DNA from: an uncultured Lachnospiraceae bacterium
Lineage (GTDB): Bacteria; Bacillota; Clostridia; Lachnospirales; Lachnospiraceae
Assembly (NCBI GenBank): GCA_934320845.1
Contig: CAKRFU010000006.1
Span: forward strand, 62,001-126,000
DNA: 64,000 nucleotides
Direction: 5' to 3'
How positions within the stretch are numbered: position 1 is the first letter of the stretch; the number at the start of each line of letters is the position of its first letter. Below are positions 34,617 to 42,957 of this stretch, in pieces. The notes under the pieces were generated by a model. That model was not told the origin of the DNA. It saw nothing but the letters and a program-made list of their open reading frames with translations, and did not search any database. The position numbers were made by a program, and so were the translations under genes.

Positions 34617-34630
34617 AATTTATTCTACCG
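34611..34630. terminator. Bidirectional terminator hairpin between convergent genes
   Basis: CGGTAGAAT and ATTCTACCG form a perfect 9-bp stem around two central bases of a 20-nt palindrome. On the minus strand it is followed by a T-rich stretch (complement of 34600-34610), so it best serves the minus-strand genes. It overlaps the stop codons of both converging genes. Confidence 0.65.
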
Positions 34631-35141
34631 ACAATTCGCTAAACAGGAAACTATATATTTTTTCATTCTTTTTTTTGAAATTTTCACAGACCTGAATTGC
34701 TTCTTCCTCTGTCGGGACATTTATTGCAACTTCTAAAAGAGTGCTTCCACGTTCAACCAAAGAACAGCGTGCGATGTACTCTTTATTTTTTACATGAGTG
34801 TAATCAGTGTGAATAGATGTGCTTTCGACAATATTTACCCTGTTTTCAGAAAGATATTTTCTAATCTGTGCTTTTGTGTCGTCAGGAAGCTGTTTCCCGA
34901 AAAATGTAAGAATTTCCTGACCGGCAGGCATTATCTTATAATATGATGTTGAGTGTGTCTGCTCGCTTTCTATCATATTGTCTTCAAGGAGATTTGTAAG
35001 AGTTTCCTGAATTGAAAAGTAATCAGTATAATTATTTCGTAATATAAAATCAGAAATAATAGCGTTTGACATTGGCTGTCTTGTCAGACTTAAAAAATAA
35101 AGTATTATAAGTTTATACAGCTTGCGTGATTCCGGTGTCAT
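34620..35141 (-). CDS. DUF4364 family protein
   Basis: A 173-residue protein beginning MTPESRKLYKLIILYFLS. I take it as the DUF4364 family, common in Clostridia, with a winged-helix-like N-terminal half (IQETLTNLLEDNMIESEQTHS, then YYKIMPAGQEIL) suggesting DNA binding. Function is unknown. The start (complement of 35139-35141) has AATGGAGGATTTTA upstream; a longer in-frame reading would overlap the radical-SAM gene. It is the last gene of a three-gene minus-strand unit with the radical-SAM and malic enzyme genes, and ends in the bidirectional terminator. Confidence 0.82.
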   Translation of the reverse strand: MTPESRKLYKLIILYFLSLTRQPMSNAIISDFILRNNYTDYFSIQETLTNLLEDNMIESEQTHSTSYYKIMPAGQEILTFFGKQLPDDTKAQIRKYLSENRVNIVESTSIHTDYTHVKNKEYIARCSLVERGSTLLEVAINVPTEEEAIQVCENFKKKNEKIYSFLFSELSVE

Positions 35142-35172
35142 TAAAATCCTCCATTTCTTTTTTTGAGTGAGA

Positions 35173-36138
35173 TTAAATATTTTTGGCAGAATACATATAG
35201 TTCTGCCCCTGATAAACTTCATGAATCTTTAATTCATGATTAAGTGTATTTAAAACCAGTCGTTTGTTTTTACTCCATTCGGGAGCTATAAGCAAATCTT
35301 TTGGCCCGTCTCCGGTTAGTCTGTGTATAACGATGTCCGGGGAGAGTCTTCTTATACATTCACATAATATATCAATGTATTCATCTAGTGTTAAAATCTT
35401 AAAATTTCCCATCATATCAGCAAGTGCGGTATTTTTTAAAACATGGAGAAGCTGCAGTTTTATTCCATGAATACCCAGTTTGTTAAGATAGTCAATTGTT
35501 TCATATAAGTCAGCTGCATTTTCACCGGGAAGTCCTATTATAATATGAACAATAACAGTAATATTTCTTTTTCTTAATTCATGAACAGTATTTTCAAATA
35601 CACTCAGTTTGTAACCTCGATTTATAAGTGTTGCTGTCTTTTCATGCATTGTCTGAAGACCAAGTTCTACCCAGACAGGTTTTATCTTGTTTAATTTTTC
35701 TAGAAGATTGTATATATCTTCGTTAAAACAATCAGGTCTTGTCCCGATTGACAAGGCACAGATTTCAGGATGTTTTATCGCCTGCGAAAATATATTCTCA
35801 AGATATGTGACAGGAGCATATGTATTTGAAAATGACTGAAAATATGCAATAAATTTTTTCCCTACATATTTATGACTTGTCTCAAGCTTTTTTATGGCTG
35901 TATCGATTTGAACGGTCACATCATTGTCAGCATTTTTCAGGGTTGCAAAATCACCTGAACCGCCGTTGCTGCAGAATATACAGCCGCCTGTGGAGACAGT
36001 GCCGTCACGATTTGGACAGCTCATGCCTCCGTCAAGGGCTACTTTATATGTTTTTTCGCCAAATGTTTTCTTTAAGTAATAATCAAGAGAGTAATAAGGT
36101 TTCTCACCCCATCTTTTGAGCGATTTATTTTTCTTCAT
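35173..36138 (-). CDS. Radical-SAM protein of the TIGR01212 (YhcC) family
   Basis: A 321-residue radical-SAM protein. The opening WGEKPYYSLDYYLKKTFGEK and the cluster motif SCPNRDGTVSTGGCIFC, with CX11CX2C spacing, are typical of TIGR01212; the later IGTRPDCF, WVELGLQT and HIIIGLPGE stretches fit the barrel. The reaction is unknown for the family. It starts at the complement of 36136-36138, only 4 bp after malic enzyme, and lacks a clear ribosome site, so translation is probably coupled to the gene before. It overlaps nothing downstream when DUF4364 begins at 35141. Confidence 0.88.
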   Translation of the reverse strand: MKKNKSLKRWGEKPYYSLDYYLKKTFGEKTYKVALDGGMSCPNRDGTVSTGGCIFCSNGGSGDFATLKNADNDVTVQIDTAIKKLETSHKYVGKKFIAYFQSFSNTYAPVTYLENIFSQAIKHPEICALSIGTRPDCFNEDIYNLLEKLNKIKPVWVELGLQTMHEKTATLINRGYKLSVFENTVHELRKRNITVIVHIIIGLPGENAADLYETIDYLNKLGIHGIKLQLLHVLKNTALADMMGNFKILTLDEYIDILCECIRRLSPDIVIHRLTGDGPKDLLIAPEWSKNKRLVLNTLNHELKIHEVYQGQNYMYSAKNI

Positions 36139-36142
36139 CAGA

Positions 36143-37291
36143 TTAGATATTTGCTTTTACAGCTTCAGAAACTACTTTTGCAACACGAGGGTCAAAGGCT
36201 TCAGGCATGATGTTGTCCTCATTTAAGTCTTTTTCATCTACAAGACCTGCGATTGCAAGAGCCGCTGCAAGTTTCATTTCCTCAGTAATCTGTTTGGCGT
36301 GACCTTCAAGTGCACCTTTGAAAATACCAGGGAATGCAACAACATTGTTTACCTGATTAGGAAAATCTGAACGACCTGTTCCGACAACTCTTGCACCTGC
36401 CTTCTTTGCCACGTCAGGCATGATTTCAGGAACAGGATTTGCCATAGCAAAGAGAATTGCATCTTTATTCATGCTTTTAACCATATCTTCAGAAACGATT
36501 CCTGGAGCTGATACACCGACAAATATGTCTGCACCTTTAAGAGCATCTGCGAGAGTACCTGTTTTGCCGGTAAGGTTTGTTACTTCCATCATTTCTTTCT
36601 GCATCCAGTTGAGGTCATCGCTTGTTTTACTGAGAATACCTGATTTGTCACACATCACAACATCTTTAAAACCATAGCGGAGAAGTAGTTTTGTGATTGC
36701 AACTCCGGCAGAACCGGCACCGTTTACAACAACGTGGCATTCTTCTTTTGTCTTTCCTACCACTTTAAGACCGTTGATTATACCTGCGAGAACAACGATG
36801 GCAGTACCATGCTGGTCATCATGGAAAACAGGAATATCAAGAGCCTCTTTTAATCTTGTCTCTATCTCAAAACATCTTGGAGCGGATATATCTTCAAGGT
36901 TGATACCGCCGAAAGCAGGGGCAATATTTATTACGGTTTTAATAATTTCTTCTGTATCCTGAGTGTCAAGGCAGATAGGGAATGCATTGACATTACCAAA
37001 CTCCTTAAACAAAACAGCCTTACCTTCCATAACAGGCATAGCAGCCTCAGGGCCTATATTGCCTAAACCAAGAACAGCACTTCCGTCGGAAACAACGGCG
37101 ACGGTATTAGATTTGATGGTATAGTTGTAAGCTTCTTTTTTGTCCTTTGCAATTATTTTGCAAGGCTCAGCAACACCGGGGGTATATGCGATAGCAAGGT
37201 CTTCTCTTGATTTCACATGACATTTAGGTGTCGTGTCGATTTTTCCGTTCCATTCTTTGTGAAGTGCAATAGCTTTTTCGCTGTTTGTCAT
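36143..37291 (-). CDS. NAD(P)-dependent malic enzyme
   Basis: A 382-residue enzyme converting malate to pyruvate and CO2, of the short bacterial type without the phosphotransacetylase extension. Motifs: [10 protein letters not shown] (substrate region), [17 protein letters not shown] (metal ligands) and [16 protein letters not shown] (dinucleotide fold). Start is the complement of 37289-37291, with AATGGAGGATATAAAA upstream and a good minus-strand promoter at 37343-37371. Cofactor preference cannot be read with confidence. It heads the three-gene minus-strand unit. Confidence 0.94.
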   Translation of the reverse strand: MTNSEKAIALHKEWNGKIDTTPKCHVKSREDLAIAYTPGVAEPCKIIAKDKKEAYNYTIKSNTVAVVSDGSAVLGLGNIGPEAAMPVMEGKAVLFKEFGNVNAFPICLDTQDTEEIIKTVINIAPAFGGINLEDISAPRCFEIETRLKEALDIPVFHDDQHGTAIVVLAGIINGLKVVGKTKEECHVVVNGAGSAGVAITKLLLRYGFKDVVMCDKSGILSKTSDDLNWMQKEMMEVTNLTGKTGTLADALKGADIFVGVSAPGIVSEDMVKSMNKDAILFAMANPVPEIMPDVAKKAGARVVGTGRSDFPNQVNNVVAFPGIFKGALEGHAKQITEEMKLAAALAIAGLVDEKDLNEDNIMPEAFDPRVAKVVSEAVKANI

Positions 37292-37342
37292 TTTTTATAT
37301 CCTCCATTTTGTTTATTTGTATGTATAAGAAATACTTATATA

Positions 37343-37371
37343 AGAATAACATATTTGAAATATTTGGTCAA
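37343..37371 (-). promoter_or_regulatory. Promoter of the malic enzyme gene
   Basis: On the minus strand TTGACC (complement of 37366-37371), 17 bp, TATTCT (complement of 37343-37348). It stands back to back with the gntR promoter. Confidence 0.65.
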
Positions 37372-37386
37372 AAATATAAAAGAATG

Positions 37387-37447
37387 TTGACTTTTTTAAA
37401 AAACTGTATTATAGTATTATTGTACTAAGTGAGTAATACAATAATAC
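37387..37447 (+). promoter_or_regulatory. gntR promoter and overlapping palindromic operator
   Basis: TTGACT (37387-37392), 17 bp, TATAGT (37410-37415). A perfect inverted repeat GTATTATTGTA (37414-37424) / TACAATAATAC (37437-37447), arms 12 nt apart, overlaps the -10 and the transcript start. YtrA-type GntR repressors act at such sites, so autorepression of the whole ABC operon is likely. Confidence 0.8.
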
Positions 37448-37473
37448 AACGAAAAAGAAAGGAGGATATATGA

Positions 37474-37839
37474 TTGGTTTGGAAATTTAATGATGAACAG
37501 CCTATCTACCAACAGATAATCAGTCAGATAAAAGAGCGTATAGTGGCAGGGGAGTGGAAAGCCGGAGATAAATTAAAGTCAGTCAGGGAGCTGGCGCTGG
37601 AGGCTGGTGTAAATCCAAATACAATGCAGAAAGCACTTGCTGAACTCGAGAGGGAAGGACTTGTCTATTCACAGAGAACAGCGGGACGTTTTGTTTCGGA
37701 CAGTAAGGAAAAGACGGATAAATTGCAGGAGGAGATGACAATGGAATGTATAAAGACATTTGTTGCGCAAATGGAAAAGATGGGATATGCAAAAGAGCAG
37801 ATAATAGAACTTCTCAAAAAATATATAAGTGAGAATTAA
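37474..37839 (+). CDS. GntR-family repressor, YtrA type
   Basis: A 121-residue regulator with an N-terminal winged helix (PIYQQIISQIKERIVAGEWKAG is interrupted here; visible landmarks are QQIISQIKERI, KLKSVRELALEAGVNPNTM and EREGLVYSQRTAGRFV) and a short C-terminal helix pair instead of an effector domain, as in YtrA. The start is TTG 37474, eight bases after AAAGGAGGA; the ATG at 37470 is in another frame and stops after six codons. It precedes an ABC ATPase and permease and probably represses them from the palindrome at 37414-37447. Confidence 0.9.
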   Translation: MVWKFNDEQPIYQQIISQIKERIVAGEWKAGDKLKSVRELALEAGVNPNTMQKALAELEREGLVYSQRTAGRFVSDSKEKTDKLQEEMTMECIKTFVAQMEKMGYAKEQIIELLKKYISEN

Positions 37840-37857
37840 AAACGGGGGTGGAATAAA

Positions 37858-38550
37858 ATGATATTGGAATGTGAGAATTTATCAAAAAACTATGGCAGTT
37901 TAAAAGCGTTAGATGAGTTAAATCTTAAATTGGAAAGTGGAAAGATTGTCGGACTGCTTGGTCCAAACGGTCACGGAAAGACAACACTTATAAAAACATT
38001 GAGCGGACTTTTGCACCAGGATAAAGGGACTGTTTTAATAGATGGCAAAAAGGTAGGAGTAGAAACCAAAAAAATTGTATCATATCTTCCTGAGAGAAGT
38101 TATCTTTCCTCAGGGATGAAAATTAAAGAAGCAGCAAAATTTTTTGAGGAGTTTTATGAGGACTTTGATATTAAAAGAGCAAATGCAATGATTGACGAAC
38201 TTGGTCTTGACAGGGAGAGCAGATTGAAATCACTTTCCAAAGGAAACAGGGAAAAAGTACAGCTTATTATGGTTATGAGCAGAAAAGCAAAATTGTATCT
38301 TCTTGATGAGCCAATGGGAGGCGTTGACCCGGCAGCGAGAGATTATATTTTAAAGACTATTATAAGCAATTATTCCGAGGATGCTACTGTTATAATATCT
38401 ACACATTTGATTCAGGATGTTGAACAGATACTTGATGAGGTGGTTTTCTTAAAAGACGGAAAAGTAATGTTTCACAGGGATGTGGATGAACTTAGAATGG
38501 AAGAGAAAAAATCAGTTGATGCTTTGTTTAGGGAGGTGTTTTCATGTTAA
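37858..38550 (+). CDS. ABC transporter ATP-binding protein in the GntR operon
   Basis: A 230-residue exporter-type ATPase. Walker A is GPNGHGKTT (residues about 36-44), the signature LSKGNREKVQ, Walker B LYLLDEPMGGVDP and the switch STHLIQD. Its middle part (EFYEDFDIKRANAMI) is typical of the YtrB/EcsA-like group. Start ATG 37858 follows ACGGGGGTGGAATAAA. The stop overlaps the permease start by 7 bp. YtrA-regulated transporters often answer to cell-wall-active antibiotics; that role here is inferred from the family only. Confidence 0.92.
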   Translation: MILECENLSKNYGSLKALDELNLKLESGKIVGLLGPNGHGKTTLIKTLSGLLHQDKGTVLIDGKKVGVETKKIVSYLPERSYLSSGMKIKEAAKFFEEFYEDFDIKRANAMIDELGLDRESRLKSLSKGNREKVQLIMVMSRKAKLYLLDEPMGGVDPAARDYILKTIISNYSEDATVIISTHLIQDVEQILDEVVFLKDGKVMFHRDVDELRMEEKKSVDALFREVFSC

Positions 38551-39347
38551 GAAAACTTATAAAATACGATATAAAGTCAAATATAAAGATTGTTGCGGGC
38601 ACTTACAGTTTTATATTACTGTTGGCAATTTTACATCTGATAATGGATAAACTTACAAGGATATATCCGGGAGCAATTCAGTGGATGGCATTGGAAGAAC
38701 TTACATTCGTGCTGCATATTTTAAGTATTGGAGCTGGATTTGGAGTTACAATGGTGGCATGTGTTTTACATTTCAGAAAAAACATGTTTAAAGATGAAGG
38801 TTATCTGACACATACACTGCCGGTAAGTGGGGGAGAAATTTTTACCGGAAAATTATTGTCAACACTCATATTGTTTCTGATAAATGTCGCAGGAACATAT
38901 ATTACAGTGGCTGTATCAACAGGTAAATTGTCATGGTGTTTTATAATCACGAAACAAATGACAGAGAGTATGAGAGAAAGCGGATTTGACACAGCTTGTT
39001 TGTGGATTACTGCAGCTTCGCTGGCTGTAGGGATGGTATATGGAATAAGTCAGATATTTGGAGCAATAACAATAGGATATTCATTTGGAAAGAAAATGAA
39101 CAAAGATATACTTTCGTTTATTGTATACTTTGCAGGCTATTTGATTATGCAGATGATTTCAATAGTAATGCTTGCAGCAGTATCAGTATCCAAAGGATTT
39201 GTCGGCGCTGATATTACGGATATAGTTAATATAGGCACTTATGTAAAGGATGTGCTTAGCGGAAGTCTTGTGATAATGATAGTGATGACTGTAGTGTATT
39301 ATGCAGTGAGTGTATTTCTATTAAATAGAAAACTTAATCTTGACTAA
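38544..39347 (+). CDS. ABC transporter permease in the GntR operon
   Basis: A 267-residue membrane protein with about six hydrophobic segments: near residues 15-35, 55-75, 100-125, 150-175, 190-220 and 240-260. The loop THTLPVSGGEIFTGKL is frequent in ABC-2 type permeases of Clostridia. It starts inside the ATPase gene (ATG 38544, GGGAGGTG upstream), so the two are made together. Substrate unknown. The ATPase and permease with their repressor form a complete three-gene module. Confidence 0.85.
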   Translation: MLRKLIKYDIKSNIKIVAGTYSFILLLAILHLIMDKLTRIYPGAIQWMALEELTFVLHILSIGAGFGVTMVACVLHFRKNMFKDEGYLTHTLPVSGGEIFTGKLLSTLILFLINVAGTYITVAVSTGKLSWCFIITKQMTESMRESGFDTACLWITAASLAVGMVYGISQIFGAITIGYSFGKKMNKDILSFIVYFAGYLIMQMISIVMLAAVSVSKGFVGADITDIVNIGTYVKDVLSGSLVIMIVMTVVYYAVSVFLLNRKLNLD

Positions 39348-39437
39348 GTTAAATGTATTGTCAGTGTATATCTCCTAGAATAAAAAAACATATGTAAACA
39401 ATAGCTACAGCGAAAATAATTCAATCAAAAGCTGTCC

Positions 39438-39466
39438 TTTACAAATACGAAAAGATTGTGTATATT
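39438..39466 (+). promoter_or_regulatory. Promoter of rho
   Basis: TTTACA (39438-39443), 17 bp, TATATT (39461-39466), which leaves a leader of about 125 nt before rho. The 250-bp gap holds no gene. Leader length is compatible with Rho autoregulation, known in other bacteria, but no specific structure stands out. Confidence 0.55.
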
Positions 39467-39597
39467 GATATTAAAAGTATTAACTAAAATTATTCAGACA
39501 CTATCGTGAAATTAAAATCCCGGAATCGTCAATATAATTTATGAAATTAGACAAAATTAAATAAGAAATCAAAATGTATTTGTAAAGGAGCAATGGA

Positions 39598-41418
39598 ATG
39601 GCAGATTTAGAAAAAATGTCTCTTGTTGAACTTAGAGTTACCGGACGCAAAATGGGCGTTAAAAATGTAACTACATATAAAAAGAGGGAGCTTTTGGAAT
39701 TGCTTTTAAGTATTCAGGAAAAGCAGTCTGAGGAGACAGAAAAGAACCCTGAAGAAAAAGACGAAGATGTTGTTGTGGAAAATACGGCAAATCAAGAAGT
39801 CTTAGAAGAGAGTATTCCAAAAAGTGACGAGGAAAATATTGAGGGGGCACAAGAGGAAGAAAAAAGACAGCAGAATCAGGACTCATATATAAAAAATAAT
39901 GATTATTATGGTGAGGAACACAGAAATACATACAGAGCCAGAAGAGAAGGTGGCTATCAGCCGGGTTATCAATATCAGGGAAGAACAAGTAACGTGCGTG
40001 GCCAGCAGAGAAATAATGGAAGAATAAATTCAAGACAGGGAAACAATCCGTATACAAATCAAAATCCGGGATATTCGTCAAATGGAAATAACTCATATCA
40101 GTCAAATTCAAATCATGGTGGCTATCAGAACAATTATAATCAGAATAACGGTTCAAACAGTAACGGTTATTCGCAGAACGGGTATAATTCAAATAATGGG
40201 TATCAGAATAGTCAATATTCAAACAATAATTATCAAAACAATTATAATCAGAACGCATCAGAAACTGAAAAGCAGCTTGATATAAGCCAGCTTGACAGCG
40301 GAGAGACAAGAGAAGGCATACTTGAAATAATGGCAGAAGGCTATGGTTTCATAAGATGCGACAATTTCCTGCCAGGAGATGATGATGTATATGTATCACA
40401 TGCCATGATTAAGAAGTACAGACTTCGCACAGGAGATATACTTAAAGGTAATCTTAAGATAAGAAGCCAGACAGAAAAATTTGCTGCAATGTTATATGTT
40501 ACTACAGTAAATGGTTATCCTGTAGAGGAACTTTTGACAAGGCCGAAATTTGAACAGCTCACACCGATATTCCCTGATGACAGAATAAGGCTTGAGACAG
40601 ATGGCAGCAGCATTTCAATGAGAATGATGGATATAATAGCACCTATCGGTAAAGGACAGCGTGGAATGATAGTTTCACAGCCAAAGACAGGAAAGACAAC
40701 ACTTCTTAAACAGGTGGCAAAAGCGGTTAAAACCAATCATCCAAAGATGCATATAATTGTTCTTTTAATTGATGAAAGACCGGAGGAAGTTACTGATATT
40801 AAGGAATCGATTATGGGTCATAATGTCGAAGTTATATATTCAACATTTGATGAACTGCCTGAAAATCACAAGAGAGTTTCGGAGATGGTTATCGAGAGGG
40901 CAAAGAGACTTGTAGAACATGGAGAGGATGTTATGATACTTCTCGACAGCATCACAAGACTTGCAAGAGCATATAACCTTACGGTTGCACCTAGCGGAAG
41001 AACTCTTTCAGGAGGTCTCGACCCGGCAGCACTTCATATGCCTAAGAAATTTTTTGGAGCAGCAAGAAATATGAGAGAGGGCGGAAGTCTTACAATTCTT
41101 GCAACTGCACTTGTTGATACTGGAAGTAAAATGGACGATGTCGTGTTTGAGGAATTTAAGGGAACAGGTAATATGGAACTTGTTTTAGACAGAAGTCTTT
41201 CAGAAAAAAGAGTATTCCCTGCTATTGATTTACCGAAGTCAAGTACAAGAAGAGATGACCTCTTGCTTACTCAGGATGAGAAAGATGCTTCATATAGAAT
41301 AAGAAAAGCATTTGCGGCGATGAGAAATGAGGAAGCATTGGAAAAAATTATAGATTTGTTCAGAAAGACAAGGAATAACAGGGAATTTGTTGAGATGATA
41401 AGAAAAATTCATTTCTAG
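39598..41418 (+). CDS. rho: Transcription termination factor Rho with Asn-rich insertion
   Basis: A 606-residue hexameric RNA helicase. The N-terminal helix bundle (1-45) is followed by an acidic stretch (45-90) and a low-complexity insertion (about 91-220): in residues 141-220 I count 29 Asn, with many Gln, Tyr, Gly and Ser. The RNA-binding cold-shock-like domain follows ([20 protein letters not shown]), then the ATPase with [22 protein letters not shown] and [12 protein letters not shown]. coli Rho has 419 residues, so the insertion accounts for most of the extra length. Start ATG 39598 follows AAAGGAGCAATGGA. It heads the conserved rho-rpmE-yqhQ-prmC-prfA block. Confidence 0.96.
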   Translation: MADLEKMSLVELRVTGRKMGVKNVTTYKKRELLELLLSIQEKQSEETEKNPEEKDEDVVVENTANQEVLEESIPKSDEENIEGAQEEEKRQQNQDSYIKNNDYYGEEHRNTYRARREGGYQPGYQYQGRTSNVRGQQRNNGRINSRQGNNPYTNQNPGYSSNGNNSYQSNSNHGGYQNNYNQNNGSNSNGYSQNGYNSNNGYQNSQYSNNNYQNNYNQNASETEKQLDISQLDSGETREGILEIMAEGYGFIRCDNFLPGDDDVYVSHAMIKKYRLRTGDILKGNLKIRSQTEKFAAMLYVTTVNGYPVEELLTRPKFEQLTPIFPDDRIRLETDGSSISMRMMDIIAPIGKGQRGMIVSQPKTGKTTLLKQVAKAVKTNHPKMHIIVLLIDERPEEVTDIKESIMGHNVEVIYSTFDELPENHKRVSEMVIERAKRLVEHGEDVMILLDSITRLARAYNLTVAPSGRTLSGGLDPAALHMPKKFFGAARNMREGGSLTILATALVDTGSKMDDVVFEEFKGTGNMELVLDRSLSEKRVFPAIDLPKSSTRRDDLLLTQDEKDASYRIRKAFAAMRNEEALEKIIDLFRKTRNNREFVEMIRKIHF

Positions 41419-41484
41419 AAAAATTCATTTCTAAAAGAATCCGTTTTTCTAAAAAATTTATTTTTGGAAAGATAAAATATGTGC

Positions 41485-41513
41485 TTGCGTTTTTTGATGC
41501 AATATGTTATACT
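41485..41513 (+). promoter_or_regulatory. Promoter of rpmE
   Basis: TTGCGT (41485-41490), 17 bp, TATACT (41508-41513), with TG one base before the -10 (extended -10). It gives rpmE its own transcript with a leader of roughly 110 nt. Confidence 0.75.
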
Positions 41514-41540
41514 AATGTAGTTGTGTTGAAAATTGAAATC

Positions 41541-41609
41541 GAAAAGATACAGTCCTACATGCTGGGTGTGATCTTTTTCGTGATATGTATTTGCTGTCAT
41601 TGTGACAGC
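41541..41609 (+). promoter_or_regulatory. Two-hairpin leader of rpmE, possible L31 autoregulatory site
   Basis: Hairpin 1: GAAAAGAT (41541-41548) with ATCTTTTTC (41571-41579, one bulge), enclosing a CAG/CTG inner stem. Hairpin 2: GCTGTCA/TGACAGC (41593-41609), a perfect 7-bp stem with a TTG loop ending just before the ribosome site GGAATGGAGG. L31 leaders of Firmicutes are known to be autoregulated; whether this matches that family needs a covariance search. Confidence 0.5.
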
Positions 41610-41628
41610 GGAATGGAGGTCATAAGAC

Positions 41629-41835
41629 ATGAGAGAGGGAATTCATCCTAATTATTATCAGGCTAAAGTTGTTTGCAACTGTGGTAATGAGTTTGTAACT
41701 GGTTCTACAAAGGAAGAAATTCACGTAGAAATCTGTTCTAAATGTCATTCTTTCTACACAGGTCAGCAGAAAGCTGTTAAGGCTCGTGGTGCGATTGATA
41801 AGTTCAACCGTAAATATGGCATGCAGGCAAATTAG
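41629..41835 (+). CDS. rpmE: 50S ribosomal protein L31, zinc-binding type
   Basis: A 68-residue ribosomal protein. VVCNCGNEF and EICSKCHSF supply four cysteines (16, 18, 37, 40), so this is the zinc-binding (C+) form rather than the zinc-free paralogue. FYTGQQK and DKFNRKYGM are family landmarks. Start ATG 41629 follows GGAATGGAGGTCATAAGAC. It has a separate promoter and a strong terminator, so it is expressed apart from rho upstream. Confidence 0.97.
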   Translation: MREGIHPNYYQAKVVCNCGNEFVTGSTKEEIHVEICSKCHSFYTGQQKAVKARGAIDKFNRKYGMQAN

Positions 41836-41872
41836 TATCTGTATAAGTATAACGTAAGATTCGGTCTTATAG

Positions 41873-41910
41873 ATGGTCACAGCAACCAAAAGGGGGCTGT
41901 GACCATTTTT
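41873..41910 (+). terminator. Intrinsic terminator of rpmE
   Basis: ATGGTCACAGC (41873-41883) pairs perfectly with GCTGTGACCAT (41896-41906), followed by TTTT. Confidence 0.88.
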
Positions 41911-41911
41911 C

Positions 41912-41945
41912 ATGTTATAGCAAAATGCACATAACATAGCGGAAA
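41912..41945 (+). repeat. 34-nt palindromic motif, copy 2
   Basis: Matches 4429-4462 at 29 of 34 positions. ATGTTAT (41912-41918) pairs with ATAACAT (41931-41937) around the AAAATGC-containing loop. It stands two bases after the rpmE terminator and just before the hairpins that precede yqhQ. Confidence 0.5.
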
Positions 41946-41952
41946 TCCAACG

Positions 41953-42004
41953 AGAATTGCAAAACAATTCTTAGAGGGCAAAACGCTGGTTTTGCTCTTT
42001 TTTT
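41953..42004 (+). terminator. Tandem hairpin and terminator just before yqhQ, possible attenuator
   Basis: A small AGAATTG/CAATTCT hairpin (41953-41971) is followed by GGGCAAAAC (41976-41984) pairing with GTTTTGCTC (41989-41997, one G-U) and seven T residues (41998-42004). The ribosome site CAGGAGG of yqhQ begins immediately after. A terminator between leader and gene suggests conditional readthrough. Confidence 0.7.
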
Positions 42005-42019
42005 CAGGAGGTTTGCCAT

Positions 42020-42955
42020 ATGAATAAAAAATCAGTTGTGAAACCGTCAGGCATAGGGGGTCAGGCAGTTCTTGAAGGAGTTATGATGAAAAACAGGGAC
42101 AGATATGCCGTTGCCGTGAGGAAGCCTGATGGAGAGATAGTAGTTGAAAATGGACATTGCCAAAGTTTAAGAGATAAATATTTTGTTTGTGACCTGCCTA
42201 TAATAAGGGGTGTGGTTACATTTGTGGAGTCACTTGTTCTCGGAATGAAAAGCCTTACTGATTCTTCAAAGTACTATGAAGATGAGGAAGAGGAAAACAG
42301 ACAAAAACAAATGGACGATGCCACAAAGAAAAGGCATGAGAAAATAGAGACAACATTTACGGTCATATTGTCGATTATTCTTGCAGTCGGAATTTTTATG
42401 GTTTTGCCTTTTTTTATATCAGAGTTATTGACAAATGTTATTAAATCTGCAAAAGTGCTTGCCGTTATCGAGGGAATCATAAGGATAATCCTGTTTATAG
42501 GTTATGTTTTTGCAATTTCTTTTGTTGAGGATATAAAGAGGGTATTTATGTATCACGGTGCTGAGCACAAAACCATAAATTGTGTGGAACATATGTTGCC
42601 GCTCACTGTTGAAAATGTGAGAAAACAGTCGAGAGAACATAAAAGATGTGGGACGAGTTTTATTTTTATTGTATTATTTATAAGCATAATCTTCTTTGTT
42701 TTTATAAGAGTTGATAATATGTGGCTTAAAGTATTATACAGAATAGTGCTTGTGCCTGTTATAGCAGGGGTATCTTATGAATTTATACGTCTTGCCGGAA
42801 AATCAGAGAATGTGCTTGTAAATATATTGAGCAAACCTGGCATGATGTTACAAAGGCTTACGACAAAAGAGCCTGATGACTCCATGATAGAGGTTGCCAT
42901 AGCTTCAGTTGAGGCTGTGTTTGACTGGAAAAAATTTCAGGAGGACTCAAAATAA
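42020..42955 (+). CDS. yqhQ: DUF1385 (YqhQ-like) membrane protein
   Basis: A 311-residue protein of the DUF1385 family. GIGGQAVLEGVMMKN at the N-terminus and YHGAEHKTINCVEH in the middle are highly conserved in the family; RCGTSFIFIV follows before the last membrane segments. About four hydrophobic stretches lie between residues 110 and 260. The molecular role is not established. Start ATG 42020 follows CAGGAGGTTTGCCAT. It is 2 bp upstream of prmC and probably cotranscribed with the release-factor genes, behind a terminator-like leader. Confidence 0.92.
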   Translation: MNKKSVVKPSGIGGQAVLEGVMMKNRDRYAVAVRKPDGEIVVENGHCQSLRDKYFVCDLPIIRGVVTFVESLVLGMKSLTDSSKYYEDEEEENRQKQMDDATKKRHEKIETTFTVILSIILAVGIFMVLPFFISELLTNVIKSAKVLAVIEGIIRIILFIGYVFAISFVEDIKRVFMYHGAEHKTINCVEHMLPLTVENVRKQSREHKRCGTSFIFIVLFISIIFFVFIRVDNMWLKVLYRIVLVPVIAGVSYEFIRLAGKSENVLVNILSKPGMMLQRLTTKEPDDSMIEVAIASVEAVFDWKKFQEDSK

Positions 42956-42957
42956 TT

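Noticed and set aside
39671..40309. Open frame of 212 codons on the minus strand opposite the Asn-rich part of rho
   Set aside because: It is caused by the skewed codons of the low-complexity region (AAT/AAC read backwards); no start signal.
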